Shown: positions 33,200 through 41,887, counted from the first letter of the stretch. The stretch: 64,000 nt of DNA from Aldehydirespirator sp965205155 (GCA_965205155.1 OZ242033.1:1736001-1800000); one strand, 5' to 3'. Notes: generated from the letters alone by a model not told the origin. Numbers and translations are program-made.

Positions 33200-33682
33200 T
33201 CAGTCGCTCTCGGCCGACAGTTGCGCTGCTCGGAGAACTGAGTCCACGATGAACTGGTAGCCCGTACAGCGACACAGGTTCCCGCTCAGCGCGGCGCGGA
33301 TCTCGGTCGATGTCGGATCGGGGGACTCCTCCAGCAGTTGGAGAGTTGACAGCACTACCCCCGGGGTGCAGAACCCGCACTGGAGGCCCTGCTTCTCCAC
33401 GAACGCCTGCTGCACCGGGTGGAGGTCCTCGGGGCTGTTCGACAGGGCGTCGACCGTCATGACCTCTGCGCCGTTGGCGTCGGCGGCGAGGACGCAGCAG
33501 GACTTGACGGTGGCGCCGTCAAGGACGACCGTGCAGGCACCACAGTTCCCGGTCCGGCAACCGATGTGCACGCTCTTGTAGCCCAGATGCTCCCGCAGGT
33601 AGTCGACCAGTGTCGTGCGGGTATCAATCTCGGCACGTTGCTGCTGATCGTTCACCACCATCGTCGTCTGGATGCGTACCAT
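33200..33682 (-). CDS. Molybdenum hydroxylase small subunit, two [2Fe-2S] clusters (CoxS-like)
   Basis: 160 aa from ATG 33682, which has GGGAGG 8 nt upstream. The N-terminal plant-type ferredoxin domain has the ligands CRTGNCGACTVVLDGATVKSC. The C-terminal four-helix domain holds CGFCTPG and LCRCTGYQ. These clusters pass electrons from the molybdenum centre to FAD. It is the last gene of an L-M-S operon on the minus strand: 22 bp separate it from the FAD subunit. Together they form a xanthine-dehydrogenase-family hydroxylase. Confidence 0.93.
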   Translation of the reverse strand: MVRIQTTMVVNDQQQRAEIDTRTTLVDYLREHLGYKSVHIGCRTGNCGACTVVLDGATVKSCCVLAADANGAEVMTVDALSNSPEDLHPVQQAFVEKQGLQCGFCTPGVVLSTLQLLEESPDPTSTEIRAALSGNLCRCTGYQFIVDSVLRAAQLSAESD

Positions 33683-33704
33683 CTCCTCGGCCTCCCGCAG
33701 GCGA

Positions 33705-34559
33705 TCAGGTCTCTGATCGGAGCGACCGGAGTGCGGCGATGGCCGCTCTCCGTCCGCAGACTGACGCCATTGCTTCCTTGTACTCGGCCAGCTCGCTGGG
33801 GGGTCTCCCTTGACGGGCCAGAGCCTCGCTCGTTGCCGTCGAGACCCAATCCGCGAGGGTTTCCTCGGTCTCAATCAAGCTGGGCGCGGTGCTCGAGATG
33901 ACTACCGGTGTGGATCGCACTGCGCCCATCGCGACAGTCACTTCGTCGGTTCCCACCAGGGCGGCTGCGTTGACGATCGAGAAGCTGCCCTCCACTCGAG
34001 CCAGCCGGAAGTAAGACGAGTATCGACGTTCGGAACTCTTGGGAATATCTACCGCCGTGATCAGCTCGTCAGGTGACAGTTGCGTCTGCATAATGCCGAC
34101 AACAAAGTCCCGGATCGGAGTCCTGCGCTCACCGGCGACGCGGCGCGTGATGATCGTCGCGTCGTAGGCGGCCAGGACGGTCGTGTAATCGGCGGCCGGG
34201 TCGGCATGGGCGATGCTGCCCCCGATTGTTCCCCGATTGCGCACTTGGACATCGCCGATCTTGCTGGCCGCCTGGGTGAGGGCGGCAACGTCCCGGGCCA
34301 CCACTGGACTCTTGAGGACGTCGTTGTGGCGGACCGTCGCGCCGATGTGGATGTGATTGCGGTTGTCGATGATGCCGGTGGGCTCGCGCAAGTGGTTCAA
34401 CGAGACGATCAACTCGGGTTCGGCCAATCCCAGATTCATGATCGGCATGAGGCTCATTCCGCCTGACAGCAGCCGGGCCCGGTCGCCGTAGGTGGCCAGA
34501 AGCTCGACGACTTCCTCGATCGACTCCGGCGCCAGGAACTCGAACGCTGCCGTTGACAT
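33705..34559 (-). CDS. Molybdenum hydroxylase FAD-binding medium subunit (CoxM-like)
   Basis: 284 aa. The FAD-binding fold is shown by RLLSGGMSLMPIMNLGLAEP and the second loop RGTIGGSIAHADPAADY, followed by the CO_deh_flav C-terminal region (AALVGTDEVTVAMGAVRSTPVV). It accepts electrons from the iron-sulfur subunit and passes them to an unknown acceptor. It starts 3 bp after the large-subunit stop and precedes the small-subunit gene, giving order L-M-S, unlike the M-S-L order of the CO dehydrogenase at 41.9-45.6 kb. Confidence 0.92.
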   Translation of the reverse strand: MSTAAFEFLAPESIEEVVELLATYGDRARLLSGGMSLMPIMNLGLAEPELIVSLNHLREPTGIIDNRNHIHIGATVRHNDVLKSPVVARDVAALTQAASKIGDVQVRNRGTIGGSIAHADPAADYTTVLAAYDATIITRRVAGERRTPIRDFVVGIMQTQLSPDELITAVDIPKSSERRYSSYFRLARVEGSFSIVNAAALVGTDEVTVAMGAVRSTPVVISSTAPSLIETEETLADWVSTATSEALARQGRPPSELAEYKEAMASVCGRRAAIAALRSLRSET

Positions 34560-34562
34560 GGT

Positions 34563-36965
34563 TCAGCCGTCCACCGACACAGCGGCGTCGGCTTGCCGCG
34601 AGGCGCGCTGGATCTCCGCCCACACGTTGGACGGGGTGAGGGGCAAGCGGTCGAACCAGAGAGGCATCTCGGGCAGTGCCGACTCGATGGCACTGCAGAG
34701 CGCGTTCAGGGCAGCGCCGACTCCCGACTCGCCCACGCCCTTAGCACCGAGGGGAGTGAAGGGGGACGGCGTCTCGATGTGGTCGATCTCGTAGTGGGGC
34801 GTCTCCATCGCGGTGGGGATGGTGTAGTCCATGAACGTCGTGGTAGTCGGCTGGCCGTTCTCGTCATAGCGGATCTCCTCGTACATGGCCCCGCCGATGC
34901 CCTGGCTGATGCCACCGTGAAGGTTGGCCTCCGCCAGCAGCGGGTTGATGATGCGGCCCGCGTCATGCACATAGACGTAGCGCTCGATGTCGACGAAGCC
35001 GGTCTCGGGGTCGACCTCGGCAATGCATGCAGCCGCGGCATAGGGCCACGTCGGATAGGTGCTAAGACGTCCCTGCTTCTCGGGCTGGTGATAGACGTTG
35101 TCGATCCTGAAGTGGTGGGTGGCCTCCAGGGCCGGTTCGGAGCTCTCCATATAGGCACCGTGCGGATGACGATAGAACTGGGCCACCACGTCCTCGAACC
35201 CCACGCAGGTGTCGGGGCTGCCCTTGACGAAGAACCGCTCGTTCTCGCAGACGACGTCGGTACTGTGGGCTTCGAGCATCTCCGCGGCCACGACGGTCAT
35301 ACGGTCGGCGAGGATCGTTGCGGCCTTCTCCACCGCCGAGCCGCCCAGCATGATGCTCCGCGAGCTGTAGTTCCCCAGGCCCCAGGGGCAACTCTCCGTG
35401 TCGCCCTGGATCACCTTCACCCGGTCCATGTCGCAATTCAGACTCTCAGCGGCAATCTGCGCTATGGCCGTCTCGTTGCCGCATCCGGGGGAGGTCACAC
35501 CGGTAAGGACGGTGATCTGTCCGGTCGGCCCGATCCTCACCGTCGACCCGTCGAACCCGCCGATGATGAGCGAGTTGGGAACGGAGGCACCCTCCGGCGT
35601 CAGCTCCATGCTGAGACCGAGCCCGATCCTGCGGCCCTGGGCGAGCTGCTCGGCCTGATACTCCGCGAAGCCCTCGTAGTCGATGAGTTCGAGCAGTTTC
35701 CTCAACAGTGCCGGGTAGTTCCCGCTGTCGAGCATCGCGCCGGACGGCTGCGACCACGGGAACTCATCCGGTTGGATGAAGTTGATGTACCGGACGGCGG
35801 CGCGGTCCTTGGTGACGGCCCGGGACACCTTGTCCATGACCCGCTCCATCACGAAAGAGGCGGCGTCCTTGCCGTAGCCTCTGTAGGAGTTCCAGGGGCA
35901 CTTGTTGGTGACGACCGACTGGAGCTTCATCCGGGTATTGAGAATCCGGTACATGGTGGGCAGGCAGTACCAGGTCACGAAGGACATGCCGTACCCGCAC
36001 AGCGCAGTCGGTGCGCCGACATCAGCGAGAACCTCGATATCGATACCGGTCACCGTGCCGTCGTTGCGGTAAGCGGCACGGTACTTGAACCGCGTGTCAC
36101 GGGCGTGCCCTCCCGACATGAAGTTCTCGTAGCGCTCCTCGATCCAACGGACGGGGCGGGCGAGCTTCATACTGAGATAGGCGATGAGCGGTTCCTCCTG
36201 GAACGTGGGCTGCTTGAGACCGAACGCTCCCCCGACGTTCGGTTGGATGACGCGCACCTCGTTGTCGGAGATTCGAAGGGTCTCGGCAAGAAACACTCGA
36301 AGCGGGTGAGGATCCTGGGTTGAGTCCCACAGGGTCAGGAGAGGCTTGTAGGGGTCGTAGTGAGCGACGCATCCGCGGTTCTCAATGGCGGTGCCCGTGA
36401 TCCTGTTGCTCTGGACCTGCCCCTCCACGATGCCGTCCGCTTCGGCGAAGGCCCGGTCGACGTCGCCGGCCTCGAAGTCCCTGCTGACCAGAATGTTGTC
36501 GCCCCATTCGGGTTCGATGAGAGGAGCGTCGTCTCGCAGAGCGTGCGTCGGGTCGATGACCGCGGGCAACTCCTCGTAATCGATATAGAGCAGTGTCGCC
36601 GCTTCCTCGGCGGCAAACAGGGTCTCGGCCACGACCGCAGCCACCGCCTCGCCGACGTAGCGAACTCGATCAATCGCCAGCGCGTACCAATTCACCTCCT
36701 TTGCGCCCATGTCACTGGGCTCCCAAGATCCCGGGATCGGATCAGTGTTGGCGAGGATCTCCTCGCCCGTGACGATGCACAAGACCCCTGGGACGCACCG
36801 AGCCTCACTCTTGTCGATCGAACGGATCCTGGCGTGAGCGAACGGGCTGCGGACGACGACGCAGTGAGTCATGCCCGGAAGCTCAACATCGGCCACGAAG
36901 CATCCCTTGCCGGCTACGAGTTGCCGGTTGTTGAGCCCGGTGATGGGCTTGCCGACGTACCTCAT
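34563..36965 (-). CDS. Molybdenum hydroxylase large subunit, xanthine-dehydrogenase family (not form I CO dehydrogenase)
   Basis: 800 aa from ATG 36965, with GGGGAG ~9 nt upstream, so that the protein starts MRYVGKPITGLNN as family members do. The a/b hammerhead domain (1-~120) and two molybdopterin-binding domains are recognisable (NVGGAFGLKQ, GCGNETAIAQIAAE, GAKGVGESG with the catalytic Glu ~746). The active-site loop reads SYRGYGK (Tyr 361-Arg 362) where form I CO dehydrogenase has AYxCSFR and form II AYRGAGR. There is no copper-binding Cys, so CO is an unlikely substrate; hydroxylation of an imported aromatic or N-heterocycle is more plausible. The gene lies antisense inside an ABC importer locus. 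Confidence 0.9.
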   Translation of the reverse strand: MRYVGKPITGLNNRQLVAGKGCFVADVELPGMTHCVVVRSPFAHARIRSIDKSEARCVPGVLCIVTGEEILANTDPIPGSWEPSDMGAKEVNWYALAIDRVRYVGEAVAAVVAETLFAAEEAATLLYIDYEELPAVIDPTHALRDDAPLIEPEWGDNILVSRDFEAGDVDRAFAEADGIVEGQVQSNRITGTAIENRGCVAHYDPYKPLLTLWDSTQDPHPLRVFLAETLRISDNEVRVIQPNVGGAFGLKQPTFQEEPLIAYLSMKLARPVRWIEERYENFMSGGHARDTRFKYRAAYRNDGTVTGIDIEVLADVGAPTALCGYGMSFVTWYCLPTMYRILNTRMKLQSVVTNKCPWNSYRGYGKDAASFVMERVMDKVSRAVTKDRAAVRYINFIQPDEFPWSQPSGAMLDSGNYPALLRKLLELIDYEGFAEYQAEQLAQGRRIGLGLSMELTPEGASVPNSLIIGGFDGSTVRIGPTGQITVLTGVTSPGCGNETAIAQIAAESLNCDMDRVKVIQGDTESCPWGLGNYSSRSIMLGGSAVEKAATILADRMTVVAAEMLEAHSTDVVCENERFFVKGSPDTCVGFEDVVAQFYRHPHGAYMESSEPALEATHHFRIDNVYHQPEKQGRLSTYPTWPYAAAACIAEVDPETGFVDIERYVYVHDAGRIINPLLAEANLHGGISQGIGGAMYEEIRYDENGQPTTTTFMDYTIPTAMETPHYEIDHIETPSPFTPLGAKGVGESGVGAALNALCSAIESALPEMPLWFDRLPLTPSNVWAEIQRASRQADAAVSVDG

Positions 36966-37178
36966 CCCCGTGATCTCCCCGCGTCCCCCAATACGACGAT
37001 CACCCTTGAACAGTACCTCAGCCAACCGGCGGCCTGCGAAGTGGCCGAACTGCGCTTTCAAGGCTCCCGCCCCTGAGCCGGCCTCCTTGACGCTCCTGGG
37101 GCCTTGGCTTACGCTCCGGGGGTCAGTCCAAGGTTCTTGTTCCTGGCTGTTGGAGGAAGAAGCGTCACGGAACCGTCG

Positions 37179-38000
37179 ATGAAGACCCAACAAAGACACG
37201 ACGGCAGCAAGGTGAGTGCTCTCCGGTCCAAGACGTTCGGTCTTGCCAGAGAAACGCAGCGGATCCTCACAGGTCCGATACTTCTTCTTGCCCTATGGGA
37301 ACTCGCATCGAGACAGGACTGGGTCTACCGCCCTTTCGTGCCGCCGCCGACAGAACTCGCTTTCATTGTCGTGGAGGTGGCATCGGACATCACATCGGAC
37401 ATCCTTGACACGAGCATCAGGGCATTCATTGGGTTCGCCATCGGCACGGGCCTTGGACTGGTGGCAGCCATCCTGACCAGCCAGAGCATGCCGGTTCGAC
37501 GGACGATTGGCCCCGTTATTGAATTCCTGCGCCCACTGCCATCTACCGCCATCATTCCTCTGGCGGTGATTCAGTTGGGTTACGGTGCGCGAATGTATGC
37601 GTTCGCTATCGCCTACTCGGTTGCATGGCCGGTATATATCGCCGCATATGAAGCTCTCAATAGCACGAGCCCCAATCTGATTCGCGTCGGACGTAGCGTT
37701 GGCATGTCAAGGCTGACGGTGCTCGTACGAGTAAAGCTGCGTTCGGCAGGTCCGGCGATTGCTGCCGGTATGAGAGTCGGCCTGGCCTTTGCGATAATTG
37801 TCGCCATAGTTTCTGAGATGCTGTTTGGACAATCTGGCCTTGGTTTTCAGATGACGCGCTATGCCTTTGGTGGCCGGATGCCAGAGTTCTTCGCGGTAGC
37901 GTGTTATGCATCATTGATGGGTGTTTCAGCCAATTATGCATTTGTTCGGCTTAACCGTTTAATACATGGATGGTATTATGGATTCAGCGCGAAGAACTAG
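37179..38000 (+). CDS. SsuC/TauC-type ABC permease, first of pair
   Basis: 273 aa from ATG 37179; the ribosome-binding site is weak and an upstream GTG (37104) cannot be excluded. Six predicted transmembrane helices of the binding-protein-dependent transport class. The cytoplasmic EAA-like loop is visible (LIRVGRSVGMSRLTVLVRVKL, then GPAIAAGMRVGLAFA). The PPPTELAF segment after TM1 is typical of SsuC/TauC proteins. Codons in the 3' half are much more AT-rich than elsewhere in the window. It overlaps the second permease by ~23-35 nt and is divergent from the molybdenum-hydroxylase large subunit. Confidence 0.9.
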   Translation: MKTQQRHDGSKVSALRSKTFGLARETQRILTGPILLLALWELASRQDWVYRPFVPPPTELAFIVVEVASDITSDILDTSIRAFIGFAIGTGLGLVAAILTSQSMPVRRTIGPVIEFLRPLPSTAIIPLAVIQLGYGARMYAFAIAYSVAWPVYIAAYEALNSTSPNLIRVGRSVGMSRLTVLVRVKLRSAGPAIAAGMRVGLAFAIIVAIVSEMLFGQSGLGFQMTRYAFGGRMPEFFAVACYASLMGVSANYAFVRLNRLIHGWYYGFSAKN

Positions 38001-38784
38001 CGGCAATCGATGGCGTGCTCGAATCCGGCACCTCATTCCGAGTATCTTGTTCGTGCTCAGCCTTGCGCTGCTCATGGAGTTGTTGACTAGACGTGGCATT
38101 ATCAACCCGATAACGCTTCCTCCTCCCAGCCGCATTCTTGACACGCTCGTAGCCGAGGTGTCGGAGGGAGACCTCACGCACGATCTGTACTTGACGATTC
38201 AGCGGGCTCTCCTCGGCCTGCTCCTGGCCATAGCCGTTGGCGTCCCCCTAGGCGCGATCGTGGGCCGGTTCCGGAAGATCGGGCAATATGTCAATCCCGT
38301 TGTCGAATTGCTGCGACCCATACCAACGCCTGTCTATCTACCCCTTGCCGCCGTCCTGGCTGGTTATGGAGCGACACCCAAAGTGGTGGTCATATTTATC
38401 GGCGCCAGCTTCCCAGTGATCTTGATGACAATGCAGGGGGTCGAGGCGATCGATCCGAGCCTTGAGAGAAGTGCGCGGTCGCTGGGTTATTCCAGGCCGG
38501 CGATGGTGTTCAAGGTCCTGGCACCGGCGGCGGCACCGAGCATCGCAGCGGGGATTCGAACCAGCCTCAGCCTTTCCCTTCTCATCTCGACGGTCTGTGA
38601 CATGGTTATTTCCTTCAACGGGCTCGGGCACTATCTCGTGGTGGCGCAACTGAGAATCCAGTTCCCCAAAGTTGCTGCTGGGTTGGTGGCTCTGGCGATA
38701 GCAGCCTTCTTCTTGAACGTGATTGCGGAGCGGCTTCAGCGGCGCATCATGCCGTGGCACTTCGGGAGGACCGGCCAAGGCTGA
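37966..38784 (+). CDS. SsuC/TauC-type ABC permease, second of pair
   Basis: 272 aa from ATG 37966, or 268 aa from ATG 37978; both overlap the 3' end of the first permease. Six transmembrane helices with PPPSRILDTLVAEV after TM1 and the EAA-like loop SARSLGYSRPAMVFKVLAPAAAPSIAAGI. The two permeases are diverged from each other, consistent with a heterodimeric translocator served by the ATPase at 32376 and the lipoprotein at 30196. AT-rich codon choice in the overlap region sets this pair apart from the flanking genes, as expected of acquired DNA. Confidence 0.9.
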   Translation: MDGIMDSARRTSGNRWRARIRHLIPSILFVLSLALLMELLTRRGIINPITLPPPSRILDTLVAEVSEGDLTHDLYLTIQRALLGLLLAIAVGVPLGAIVGRFRKIGQYVNPVVELLRPIPTPVYLPLAAVLAGYGATPKVVVIFIGASFPVILMTMQGVEAIDPSLERSARSLGYSRPAMVFKVLAPAAAPSIAAGIRTSLSLSLLISTVCDMVISFNGLGHYLVVAQLRIQFPKVAAGLVALAIAAFFLNVIAERLQRRIMPWHFGRTGQG

Positions 38785-38832
38785 ATCGCGGCTCCGTCGT
38801 CGGGTCCATCGCAGTTTCTGCGGCTAACGCCC

Positions 38833-39576
38833 TCAGCCGGTGACGGCCCGGACCACGAGGGTCACCCCTGAGGCGGCCAGCAGGGCCAACACGGCCCGAT
38901 CGAACTGAGGGCCCGACAGCCTCGCCCGCACGTACTCCCCGACGGGGAGGACGGCGAGCACCGGGCCGAGCCCTACCGCAGCCGCGACCAGCCGGTCCGC
39001 GGTGTAGGCGTGGATCGATCCCAGCGTGGCTATCTGGGCAGCACCACTGACCAGGAACAGCACCGCCAACGAGAAGACGTAGGCCTCGCGGGGCAGCCGG
39101 TAGGCGTACAGCCACGAACCGATGATCGGCCCGGACACGCCCACCGCCCCCTGCATGAGGCCGGCGACCACACCGACCGCCGGCGAGGCTCGCCGTCCGA
39201 CCTCTGCCGACACGGCGAAGTCCCCGAACCACAGTGATCGGATGACGAACAACACGACGGCCGCTGCGAGCACGATCAGCAGGGGCTGCTCGGGCGCGGA
39301 AACCAGCACGAATGTGCCTCCCACCGTTCCCAGTGCCGATGTCGCGGTCAGGACGGGCACGTCGCGGGTCTCGGAACGTGCGTGGCGAGTGCGCCACCCG
39401 ACCAGGAGGTTGGCTACGGCAGCCGGAAGGGTCACGACCACCACCGCGGTCTCGACGCCGGCCACCGCGGCCACCATCGGTATGGCGACAACGGGATAGC
39501 CGAGCCCGGTGGCGCTCTTGGCCAGCATGGCCAGCGCGGAGGCCACGCCGACCACGACCAGCTCCGTGGTGCTCAC
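38833..39576 (-). CDS. TauE/SafE-family (sulfite/organoanion exporter) membrane protein
   Basis: 247 aa from GTG 39576, overlapping the cupin gene stop (GTGA). About eight hydrophobic segments are arranged as two similar halves: SATGLGYPVVAIPMVAAVAG in the first and GAVGVSGPIIGSWLYA in the second, the typical TauE/SafE pattern. Members export sulfite, sulfoacetate or related anions. It is the last gene of a four-gene minus-strand operon with MFS, SnoaL-like and cupin genes. Its position next to a sulfonate-type importer (convergent, 48 bp apart) is suggestive but may be chance. Confidence 0.88.
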   Translation of the reverse strand: MSTTELVVVGVASALAMLAKSATGLGYPVVAIPMVAAVAGVETAVVVVTLPAAVANLLVGWRTRHARSETRDVPVLTATSALGTVGGTFVLVSAPEQPLLIVLAAAVVLFVIRSLWFGDFAVSAEVGRRASPAVGVVAGLMQGAVGVSGPIIGSWLYAYRLPREAYVFSLAVLFLVSGAAQIATLGSIHAYTADRLVAAAVGLGPVLAVLPVGEYVRARLSGPQFDRAVLALLAASGVTLVVRAVTG

Positions 39577-40103
39577 TTCTGAGACTCGCGGCTGTCCTGT
39601 GTCGAATCGAGCCAGCGGGCCCGCTCATCGGTGAGCCAGTCGGGGAAGTCGATCTCGGGATCGGGAAGGGGTGTCACGCCGCGGGCCGAGCAGGCGTCGT
39701 CGAACGCGGTCGGGTCGTCGCTCCAGCTGCGCGGGTCGCCCAGCATCACCTCGAACAGGGTGCATCCCGCGTCCCCCGCGACGAGGGGACCGAACTGGGC
39801 GCCCTCGGGCAGCTCGATATGGGTGCCTGCACCGCACAGCTCATCGCCGATGAGGATCTCGCCCTCCAGGACGAACACCACGTGCGGCGAGCGGTGGCCG
39901 TGGCGGCGCACGACCATGCCACCGTCGTACCGGGCGTAGAGCGACAGGTAGGGCGGGTCGGCGCGGAAGGCGAACCACTTCTCCCATACCGACGACTCGG
40001 TGCCGTCGGCATTGAGCTGCGCCTTGACCCGCTGCCACGGCACACCAGGGTCCTCCAGGCGACGGATGGTCGGGCCGCCGCTCGGCAGGCCGCCGCTCGT
40101 CAT
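39573..40103 (-). CDS. Cupin-domain protein
   Basis: 176 aa from ATG 40103, whose ATGA overlaps the stop of the SnoaL-like gene. A single cupin barrel is recognised by VVRRHGHRSPHVVFVLEGEI (motif 1, His and Glu ligands) and GTHIELPEGAQFGPL. The C-terminal ~60 residues are rich in Asp, Trp and Pro. It may be a metal-dependent oxygenase/isomerase or a sensor domain. Tight overlaps with the neighbours on both sides imply a shared pathway with the SnoaL-like protein and the two exporters. No substrate can be named. Confidence 0.8.
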   Translation of the reverse strand: MTSGGLPSGGPTIRRLEDPGVPWQRVKAQLNADGTESSVWEKWFAFRADPPYLSLYARYDGGMVVRRHGHRSPHVVFVLEGEILIGDELCGAGTHIELPEGAQFGPLVAGDAGCTLFEVMLGDPRSWSDDPTAFDDACSARGVTPLPDPEIDFPDWLTDERARWLDSTQDSRESQK

Positions 40104-40549
40104 GGCGGCGCCGACCAGTCCGTGCCCGGCTGGTGGAGGGCCCACAGCTCGGCGATGCGCCCCCCGTCGATCCGGTACTGCGCCAGCCAGGCCAGCGACA
40201 TCGGGGCCGCAGTGGCCAGGCTCACCCCTCGCAGCGTCAGCCGGACCCACACCGAGTCCCCCTCGACGGCGACCGCGTCGAAGCTGACCTCGCTGGCGCA
40301 TACCGCCTCGAAGGCCCCCAACAGCCTCCGGCGCAGGTCGGACCGGGCCATGACCTGGGTCCCCTCGGCGGTGTGGCGCACGATCGGGTCGGCCACGATC
40401 TCGTCGAGGGCATCAAGGTCGCGACCGAGCCAGACCCTCTCCCAGTAGGCGCGCACCACCGACTCCGGCGAAGTCTCCGGAGTGCTGGCGGCTGGATCGT
40501 TGCCGGTGTCGCCGGCCATGGCTGCCTCCTCGTCTCCTGGTCTGTTCAT
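40100..40549 (-). CDS. SnoaL-like / NTF2-fold protein
   Basis: 149 aa from ATG 40549, overlapping the MFS gene stop by 4 nt (ATGA); ATG 40519 is a second possible start. The NTF2-like cone fold is suggested by VVRAYWERVWLGRDLDALDEIVADPIVRH and the C-terminal RIDGGRIAELWALHQ, the pattern of SnoaL-type polyketide cyclases and ester cyclases. These proteins catalyse small ring or ester rearrangements, or simply bind ligands. It belongs to the MFS / SnoaL / cupin / TauE operon. Confidence 0.82.
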   Translation of the reverse strand: MNRPGDEEAAMAGDTGNDPAASTPETSPESVVRAYWERVWLGRDLDALDEIVADPIVRHTAEGTQVMARSDLRRRLLGAFEAVCASEVSFDAVAVEGDSVWVRLTLRGVSLATAAPMSLAWLAQYRIDGGRIAELWALHQPGTDWSAPP

Positions 40550-41784
40550 AGTGTTGTCTCCTCGGGCATGTGGCGCGGCTCAACGATCCGGGCCACCGTC
40601 ATCACTGCGATCACCAGCACGCCGAGCACCACCAGGGTCGTGCGGATCCCGATGGCGTCGGCCACGATTCCGATGGGCAGGGCCGCGATGGCGAAGCCCG
40701 AGAAGCTGAGCATCAGCAGGCTCTGGACCCGTCCGTGGTACTCGACCGGCGTCGACGTGAGCAGCATCGAGTTGTTGAGGGCCTGGAATACGCTGGACGT
40801 GGCCCCCACCACCGCCATCACCGCCAGCGCGGCGTAGAACCCGGGCATGACCGCGAACACCGCGAGCGAGGCGCCGAAAGCCAGGCCGCTGCGATTCTGG
40901 AATGGGCGCAGCCTCCTTCGCTCCAGGTTCGCCAGCGAGATGGAGCCCACCGCGGCGCCCACCGCGGCGGCCGCGTTGAGGAAGCCGAAGCCGGTCGATC
41001 CGCTGTTGTGAACCTGCTCGGCCACCACCGGCAGGAACGCCATGTGGGGGAACCCGATCAGCACCACCCCGAACGACACCAGGAGCAGGTGCACCAGGTC
41101 CGGGCGGGAGCGAACGAATCTCAGGCCGTCGGCGATGTCGCCCAGCGCGCTGCGGCCCGAGTGGCTCGCCGGGCTTCCCTTGGGCAGGCCGGCCAGCAGG
41201 GCCACGCTCAGGATCCCGAGCACCCCCGCGGCGAAGAAGACGCCGGCCAGACCGAAGAACGCCACACCGATCAAGGCGCCCGCCGCGGCCGGACCGGCGA
41301 CCCGGGCCAGTTGCACGGTGGACATCGACAGGAACACCGCGTTGGTGATGGCCTCGCGGCCGACGATCTCGGAGATGAACGAGAGCCGGGCCGGCGCCAG
41401 GATCGAGATGACCCCGCCCTGGACGACGCTGGCGGCGATCAGGATCCAGTAGGTCTCGGTGCCGGTGGCCACCACCACGCCCAGGCAGATCGGGGTTGCG
41501 GCCTGTAGGACGCCGGCAACCATGAGCACATTGCGCCGGGGGAAGCGATCGGAGATCACGCCCCCGTAGGGGATGGCGATGATGCTGCAGAATCCGAAGG
41601 CCAGCATCACACCGCCAAGGCCGGTGTTGCTGCCCGTGAGCTCGAACGCGAGCCAGGCCCGGGCGATGCCGGCCACCTGCATGGTGAGGAACGTGAACAG
41701 CCCGCCCACGAAGAGCAGCCGGAAGTGGCGGTTGCCGAGCGCCGCGAACCGCCCCGGAGGCTTCGGGGATCCGGCGGCGCGCAT
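40546..41784 (-). CDS. MFS transporter (EntS/MFS_3-type)
   Basis: 412 aa from ATG 41784. Twelve hydrophobic helices begin with NRHFRLLFVGGLFTFLTMQ; the conserved cytoplasmic loop is GGVISDRFPRRNVL, matching the MFS_3 family that includes the enterobactin exporter EntS. It is the first gene of a four-gene operon on the minus strand whose genes overlap by 4 nt each. An exporter of a small metabolite handled by the downstream cupin and SnoaL-like proteins is plausible. The 125-bp gap to coxM holds the divergent promoters. Confidence 0.9.
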   Translation of the reverse strand: MRAAGSPKPPGRFAALGNRHFRLLFVGGLFTFLTMQVAGIARAWLAFELTGSNTGLGGVMLAFGFCSIIAIPYGGVISDRFPRRNVLMVAGVLQAATPICLGVVVATGTETYWILIAASVVQGGVISILAPARLSFISEIVGREAITNAVFLSMSTVQLARVAGPAAAGALIGVAFFGLAGVFFAAGVLGILSVALLAGLPKGSPASHSGRSALGDIADGLRFVRSRPDLVHLLLVSFGVVLIGFPHMAFLPVVAEQVHNSGSTGFGFLNAAAAVGAAVGSISLANLERRRLRPFQNRSGLAFGASLAVFAVMPGFYAALAVMAVVGATSSVFQALNNSMLLTSTPVEYHGRVQSLLMLSFSGFAIAALPIGIVADAIGIRTTLVVLGVLVIAVMTVARIVEPRHMPEETTL

Positions 41785-41867
41785 CCGTCAGCGTACCTTT
41801 GACCATGTCGCCGCTCCGAGGTCTCCCCGCATGAGCGGGACAGCGGTTGGTCGTGTAATGTCCGCGA

Positions 41868-41887
41868 CCCGCGTGCACCTACGCGGG
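41868..41887. promoter_or_regulatory. Inverted repeat in the cox leader
   Basis: CCCGCGT (41868-41874), GCACCT, ACGCGGG (41881-41887) is a perfect 7-bp inverted repeat 22 bp upstream of the coxM ATG. A TGTAAT (41854-41859) just upstream could be a -10. It may be an operator or an mRNA leader hairpin controlling the CO dehydrogenase operon. Confidence 0.4.

Noticed and set aside
34593..36323. A 576-codon plus-strand frame inside the molybdenum-hydroxylase large subunit
   Set aside because: Antisense of a gene with intact cofactor motifs and a good ribosome-binding site; product is low complexity.
33200..36965. Calling the minus-strand L-M-S genes a second CO dehydrogenase
   Set aside because: The large-subunit loop is SYRGYGK, without the copper Cys of form I and unlike AYRGAGR of form II; only the wider xanthine-dehydrogenase family is supported.
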